Shown here in pieces: positions 23,774 through 27,868 of a stretch of DNA of 27,868 nucleotides (the first letter of the stretch is position 1; every line of letters begins with the position of its first letter). A program made the translations under genes and the position numbers. The notes below the pieces were generated by a model. The model was not told the DNA's origin, did not search any database, and saw only the letters and a list, made by a program, of their open reading frames with translations. The stretch is taken from contig CACEKL010000009.1 of assembly GCA_902560025.1 (NCBI GenBank), forward strand, positions 1-27,868, written 5' to 3'. The DNA is from an uncultured Bacteroidota bacterium. GTDB lineage: Bacteria; Bacteroidota; Bacteroidia; Flavobacteriales; Flavobacteriaceae.

Positions 23774-26347
23774 ATGAGGAAACTAAATAAAAAGGAAAGA
23801 TTTCAAGAAAATGTTCTTTCCAAATTCCATGTATATAATAGTATTTTCGCTACACTTCCTTATGAAAGTATATCTGAAACTGGAAATTTGCTTCCTATAT
23901 TTAGTGAATTTTGTAAATCAGGATATTCAAAAAAACTAGATCCAAGGACTATAGTTGAAGACTTTTTTCTAAAATACTGTGATGGTTATTCTGAAGATGA
24001 AAAAATATCCTTAATGTTTAGGTTTATTCAGTATGTCGAAAGACAAGTTGTTCTTTTTGATGCAATTGAAGATGCTTCATTTACAAAAATTAATAACATG
24101 GATGGAGTTGGAACTTTGAGAAATCTTAAAGAACAGGTTGAATCCTCAAACAAGGAAAATGAATTAAAAAAATATTTAAAATCTTTTAAAATAAAACCTG
24201 TTTTAACTGCACATCCAACTCAGTTTTATCCAGGTTCTGTTCTGGGTATAATTACAGATCTTGCAAATTCTATAGAAAAAAATGATTTAAGTGAGATTAA
24301 GGATTTGTTATCTCAATTAGGTAAAACTCCATTTTTTAAAGAAAAAAAACCATCCCCATATGATGAAGCTGTTAGTCTGTCATGGTATTTAGAAAATGTA
24401 TTCTACTATTCCGCAAGTAATATTTTCAAATATATTAAATCAAACATTTTTGATAACAAATATGATCATTACGATCTAATATCAATTGGGTTTTGGCCTG
24501 GCGGTGATAGAGATGGTAATCCATACGTTACCTCTGCTATAACACTAAAAACTGCCCAAAAATTAAGAAGTGATATAATTAAAAATTACTACAGGGATAT
24601 AAGGGTTTTAAGAAGAAAATTGACTTTTAAAAAAATTGAAGATGTAATTGTAGAAATAGAAGATGCTCTTTGGATAAGTATTTTTCAGACAACCAAAGAA
24701 CCCAAAATTAAGTTAGAAGACCTTAAGAATAAATTAAACTTTATTAGAGAAACCCTTATAAGTGAACATAAGTCATTATTCATTGATGACCTTGATGATT
24801 TAATTGATAAAGTAAATATTTTTGGTTATCATTTTGCAACTCTTGATATCAGACAAGATTCAAGAATACACTCAGACGTGTTTAGTGAGGTTTTAGAAAA
24901 ATTTTACAACAAAGATTTAGCAATAAAGTATACCACTTTGAGTGATGCTAAAAAAGAAATTCAGCTTTCATCTATGTCTAAGATTATAGAATCTCTAAAA
25001 ATGAAGGAATCTTCTGCAAAATCAACAATAGAATCTATAGAATTAATTGGTCAAATTCAAAAATCAAATGGAGAGAAAGGATGTCATAGATATATAATAA
25101 GTAATAACAAATCAGCAATTAACATTTTTGAAATGTATACAATGATTAGGCTAGTCTTAGGTAGTGAGTCAAAAGTTGATGTTGTTCCGTTATTTGAATC
25201 TGTTTCAGACCTTGAAAATTCTTCTGAAGTAATGGAAAAGGTATATTCAAATAAAGTATATAGAGATCATTTAATAAACCGAGGTGATGTTCAAACAATA
25301 ATGTTAGGCTTCTCAGACGGAACAAAAGATGGTGGATATTTAACAGCTAATTGGAGTATTTTAAAAGCTAAAGAATCCTTAACTAGGGTTTCTAGAAAAT
25401 TTGGTATTAAAGTCCTATTCTTTGATGGAAGAGGAGGTCCGCCTGCAAGAGGAGGAGGAAACACTCATCAATTTTACAGCTCATTAGGAGACTTTATAGA
25501 ATCTGACCAAATACAACTTACTGTTCAAGGTCAAACAATTAGCTCAAATTTTGGTACAATTGAATCATCTCAATATAACATGGAGCAATTAATTAGTTCA
25601 GGTATTAAAAATAGAATATTATCAAACAAGGAAATTTTTAATAAAAAAAACAGAAGAACAATTGAAAAGCTCTCCTCACTGAGCTATAATCATTACAATG
25701 ATTTTAAAAATCATCCTAAGTTTATTCCTTACCTCGAAAAAATGAGCACAATTAAGTACTATTCAAAAACTAATATTGGTAGTAGACCATCAAAAAGGGC
25801 TAGCAAAGATGATAAGTTTGATTTTGATAAACTAAGAGCTATTCCTTTTGTTGGAGGATGGAATCAATTAAAACAAAATGTTCCAGGTTTCTATGGCCTT
25901 GGTTCCTCTATTCACTTCTTCTATAAAAGAAATAAAATAAAAGATGTTAAAGATCTATATAATGAAGTTCCTTTTTTTAGAGCTCTTGTATCAAATAGTA
26001 TGATGAGCCTAACGAAATCATTCTTTGAGTTAACTTCATACATGAGTAAAGATGACGAATTTGGAGAATTTTGGAAAATAATTCACGAAGAATACCTGCT
26101 TACAAAGAAGATGCTTTTGAAGATTTCTAATTATAAAGAATTAATGCAAAATGAACCTGCAAATAAACTATCGATTCAAACAAGAGAGGCAATAGTTATG
26201 CCCCTTATTACTATTCAACAGTATGCATTACAAACTGTTAATGAAATTGATTCAAATAAAATGGATAATTCAAAAAAACCAATATTTGAAAAAATGATTA
26301 CAAGATCTCTATATGGAAATATTAATGCTAGTAGAAACTCTGCTTAA
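23774..26347 (+). CDS. ppc: Phosphoenolpyruvate carboxylase
   Basis: Carboxylates PEP with bicarbonate to oxaloacetate, refilling the TCA cycle. The 857 residues contain the catalytic histidine in VLTAHPTQ (His147), GFWPGGDRDGNP for PEP binding, FGYHFATLDIRQDSR, the mobile glycine loop as FFDGRGGPPARGGG (about 549-562), and a C-terminal end NASRNSA. The loop differs from E. coli FHGRGGxxGRGG at two positions; I recall the same form from other Bacteroidota. Length is a little below the 880-900 of E. coli-type enzymes. The start follows a -7 box set in a palindrome. In marine flavobacteria this enzyme is commonly linked to anaplerotic bicarbonate uptake; whether that applies here is inference. 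Confidence 0.97.
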   Translation: MRKLNKKERFQENVLSKFHVYNSIFATLPYESISETGNLLPIFSEFCKSGYSKKLDPRTIVEDFFLKYCDGYSEDEKISLMFRFIQYVERQVVLFDAIEDASFTKINNMDGVGTLRNLKEQVESSNKENELKKYLKSFKIKPVLTAHPTQFYPGSVLGIITDLANSIEKNDLSEIKDLLSQLGKTPFFKEKKPSPYDEAVSLSWYLENVFYYSASNIFKYIKSNIFDNKYDHYDLISIGFWPGGDRDGNPYVTSAITLKTAQKLRSDIIKNYYRDIRVLRRKLTFKKIEDVIVEIEDALWISIFQTTKEPKIKLEDLKNKLNFIRETLISEHKSLFIDDLDDLIDKVNIFGYHFATLDIRQDSRIHSDVFSEVLEKFYNKDLAIKYTTLSDAKKEIQLSSMSKIIESLKMKESSAKSTIESIELIGQIQKSNGEKGCHRYIISNNKSAINIFEMYTMIRLVLGSESKVDVVPLFESVSDLENSSEVMEKVYSNKVYRDHLINRGDVQTIMLGFSDGTKDGGYLTANWSILKAKESLTRVSRKFGIKVLFFDGRGGPPARGGGNTHQFYSSLGDFIESDQIQLTVQGQTISSNFGTIESSQYNMEQLISSGIKNRILSNKEIFNKKNRRTIEKLSSLSYNHYNDFKNHPKFIPYLEKMSTIKYYSKTNIGSRPSKRASKDDKFDFDKLRAIPFVGGWNQLKQNVPGFYGLGSSIHFFYKRNKIKDVKDLYNEVPFFRALVSNSMMSLTKSFFELTSYMSKDDEFGEFWKIIHEEYLLTKKMLLKISNYKELMQNEPANKLSIQTREAIVMPLITIQQYALQTVNEIDSNKMDNSKKPIFEKMITRSLYGNINASRNSA

Positions 26348-26388
26348 CTTTTTCTATATTTAACTAACAACTTTAAACAAAATTCAAA

Positions 26389-26883
26389 ATGAAAAAATAT
26401 ATATTACTTTTTGCTATACTTTTAGCTTCATGTTCTACTCCTGTTGAAGAACCAAAAGGTTCCGGAATGTGGGCAGGAGATGAAAATGAAACATTTACAG
26501 TAGGCTCAGATGAAATGACTGAGATGTACTTGAAATTTATAGATGCTCATAATAATAGGGATATTGAAACTATTAAATCTCTTGAAGCTGAAGATATTAG
26601 AATCGATGTTCCTGATGGGTCAAGAATTGAAGGTCCTGATGCACATGGAGAGGCACTAAGCGCGTGGTTTGAATCTGGAGCTGATCCTAAGTGGAATGTA
26701 TTCTGGGTTATGCCATATATTGGCCAACCTAGTGGACAGACGTGGATAGTAGGTGGACATTCATTAACTCAAACTATAGATGGAGAAGAAGTAACTACAG
26801 TTCAAATGATAGATGCTCAAGTAGAGGATGGTTTATTTAAATGGGCTATAATCTATGAAAAGCAATCTCCTAATTCAGAATAA
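26389..26883 (+). CDS. Lipoprotein with NTF2/SnoaL-like domain
   Basis: The 164 residues begin with a clear lipoprotein signal, MKKYILLFAILLASCSTPVE, with lipobox L-A-S-C (Cys15). After a linker, the pattern EMYLKFIDAHNNRDIETIKSL, DIRIDVPDGSRIEGPDAHGEA and a final beta-sheet (VEDGLFKWAIIYEK) is that of the SnoaL/NTF2 cone fold. Proteins of this type bind small ligands or act as ketosteroid-isomerase-like enzymes; the substrate is unknown. It is 41 bp behind ppc and only 5 bp ahead of the DUF456 gene, so it most likely forms an operon with the genes after it. A -7-like TATATTTA is at 26355-26362. Confidence 0.82.
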   Translation: MKKYILLFAILLASCSTPVEEPKGSGMWAGDENETFTVGSDEMTEMYLKFIDAHNNRDIETIKSLEAEDIRIDVPDGSRIEGPDAHGEALSAWFESGADPKWNVFWVMPYIGQPSGQTWIVGGHSLTQTIDGEEVTTVQMIDAQVEDGLFKWAIIYEKQSPNSE

Positions 26884-26888
26884 TAAAT

Positions 26889-27386
26889 TTGGATTTATTC
26901 TTATTAATATTAGGCTTTCTATGTTGTCTAATTGGCATAATTGGAAGCTTTTTACCAATAATACCTGGTCCGGTTACTGCTTGGCTGGGTATTTTGCTTT
27001 TAAATTTAACTTCTGTTGTTGAATTTAATTTGAACTTTGTTCTAATAACACTTACTGTTGCTGTTTCTGTCGGAATTCTTGATTATTTAATTCCAATATT
27101 GGGAGTAAAAAAACTAGGAGGTACAAGATCTGGACAAATTGGTACAACAGTAGGGCTTATACTGGCATTAGTCATACTTGGACCAATTGGTATTATCATT
27201 GGTCCATTCTTGGGTGCTTTGCTAGGAGAAATGACTAATAATAAATCCTTTAGTGAATCATTGAAGCCTGCTTTTGGTTCATTTATAGGAGTTATTGCTG
27301 GGAGTGTAATTAAATTTTTAATTAGCCTTAGCTTCTTGTTTTTTTATTTTGATATTTTTTGGGGATACAGAGAAAACTTTTTTTAA
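26889..27386 (+). CDS. DUF456 family integral membrane protein
   Basis: The 165 residues are nearly all hydrophobic, with about five helices and several glycine-rich turns. The N-terminal GFLCCLIGIIGSFLPIIPGP and the later KKLGGTRSGQIGTTVGLIL and GPIGIIIGPFLGALLGE are the hallmarks of DUF456. The function of that family is unknown. The only start that fits is TTG at 26889, giving (M)DLFLLILG, the usual family beginning; no ATG occurs in frame until well inside the protein. It starts 5 bp after the lipoprotein stop. Confidence 0.9.
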   Translation: MDLFLLILGFLCCLIGIIGSFLPIIPGPVTAWLGILLLNLTSVVEFNLNFVLITLTVAVSVGILDYLIPILGVKKLGGTRSGQIGTTVGLILALVILGPIGIIIGPFLGALLGEMTNNKSFSESLKPAFGSFIGVIAGSVIKFLISLSFLFFYFDIFWGYRENFF

Positions 27387-27418
27387 ATTTCCTAAATTGA
27401 AACTACCAATTAACACAT

Positions 27419-27868
27419 TTGGAAAAATTTGAAAGAAAATATTTTGCCTCATGGACTGATCTTGATCCTAACTGGCATGTTGCTAATCATGCATACATAA
27501 AATATGCAGCAGATACTCGGGTATCTTTCTTCTCTGAGTTAAAACTAGATAGGGATAAATTTAATAATCTTAATATAGGTCCTGTCTTATTTTATGAACA
27601 CATGCATTATTATAAAGAGATAATGATGGGTGACGAATTTTCAATTAACGTAGAGATTGATGGTTATAGTGATGATGGTCGATTTTTCTCTCTTTTTCAA
27701 AATTTTTATGATAGGAGTGGAAACCATTTAGCTCATCTAGACTTAGCTTTTGGAATTATGAATACAAAACTTAGGAAACTCATCTCAATGCCAAATGAAT
27801 CATTTGAAATTTTTAAAGAAGGTCCAAAATCTAATTCATTTTCTATAATCACAAAAGAAGACTTGAGA
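27419..27868 (+). CDS. Acyl-CoA thioesterase, hotdog (4HBT) family, N-terminal part
   Basis: The frame opens at TTG 27419 and runs 150 codons to the window edge without a stop. It reads (M)EKFERKYFASWTDLDPNWHV followed by ANHAYIKYAADTRVSFFSEL, the hotdog thioesterase signature with the Asp-x-Asp and His-Val-x-Asn elements around residues 14-23. The YEHMHYYKEIMMGDEFSINV strand comes later. No ATG precedes it in frame: the nearest upstream in-frame stop is TGA at 27398. TTG is therefore the probable start, as in the preceding gene. It likely cleaves fatty acyl-CoA or acyl-ACP thioesters; the substrate is not evident. It lies 32 bp after the DUF456 gene. Confidence 0.85.
   Translation, partial: MEKFERKYFASWTDLDPNWHVANHAYIKYAADTRVSFFSELKLDRDKFNNLNIGPVLFYEHMHYYKEIMMGDEFSINVEIDGYSDDGRFFSLFQNFYDRSGNHLAHLDLAFGIMNTKLRKLISMPNESFEIFKEGPKSNSFSIITKEDLR

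Noticed and set aside
1..27868. Search for CRISPR arrays, insertion sequences, prophage or toxin-antitoxin genes and long direct repeats.
   Set aside because: None seen; all genes fit housekeeping families or small unknown proteins with uniform base composition.

Overview
This 27.9 kb window reads as a chromosomal housekeeping segment from a free-living, AT-rich (roughly 30% G+C by eye), streamlined member of the Bacteroidota, most likely a marine flavobacterium. Four things point there. Many gene starts are preceded by the TAnnTTTG -7 box typical of that phylum, and there are almost no Shine-Dalgarno sequences. Several protein variants are lineage-typical, such as KMSKQ in ValRS, GSRVD in Psd and FDGRGGPPARGGG in PEP carboxylase. 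The gene neighbourhoods rsfS-ftsH-LUD-cdsA-psd and pyrE/NUDIX/coaD-ddl/PASTA-rluD are, as far as I recall, common in Flavobacteriia. The genus cannot be fixed from the sequence alone. By my gap count only about 0.6 kb (about 2.2%) lies outside genes, the longest gap is 74 bp, and most converging genes touch or overlap.

Layout. 1-1740 (minus): glycolytic gpmI, overlapping a lipoprotein gene cut by the window edge. 1789-3163 (plus): rsgA-dtd (ribosome maturation, D-aminoacyl-tRNA proofreading). 3166-5364 (minus): a class I aminotransferase and murB. 5438-8062 (plus): valS behind the best promoter in the window. 8048-12251 (minus): a tight five-gene operon rsfS-ftsH-LUD protein-cdsA-psd, mixing ribosome silencing, membrane proteolysis and phospholipid synthesis. 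12290-14282: birA (plus), pyrE (minus) and a NUDIX gene (plus), packed so that stops and promoters overlap. 14253-15694 (minus): ddl-coaD. 15765-19957 (plus): a PASTA membrane protein, an RluA-family pseudouridine synthase, yaaA, two tandem paralogous secreted proteins with a carboxypeptidase-regulatory-like domain, and tatA. 19949-21205 (minus): a flavin reductase-like protein and an O-methyltransferase. 21247-22204 (plus): tRNA-Val(GAC), a MerC-like membrane protein and an unrecognised four-helix membrane protein. 22208-23699 (minus): a CxxC redoxin and a serine racemase/threonine dehydratase-like enzyme. 23774-27868 (plus): PEP carboxylase, an NTF2/SnoaL-like lipoprotein, a DUF456 membrane protein and the start of a hotdog thioesterase.

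The genes mostly serve central metabolism (gpmI, ppc), translation (rsgA, dtd, valS, rsfS, rluA-type, tRNA-Val), envelope synthesis (murB, ddl, PASTA, cdsA, psd) and cofactors or nucleotides (birA, coaD, pyrE). I see no mobile element, CRISPR array, defence island, biosynthetic cluster or long repeat, and nothing that clearly amounts to a new multi-gene system. The best candidates for a second look are the LUD protein inside the ftsH-cdsA operon, the tandem CarboxypepD_reg-like pair, the kinase-less PASTA protein, the tRNA-linked MerC and membrane genes, and two small intergenic palindromes, one of which sits on the ppc -7 box.
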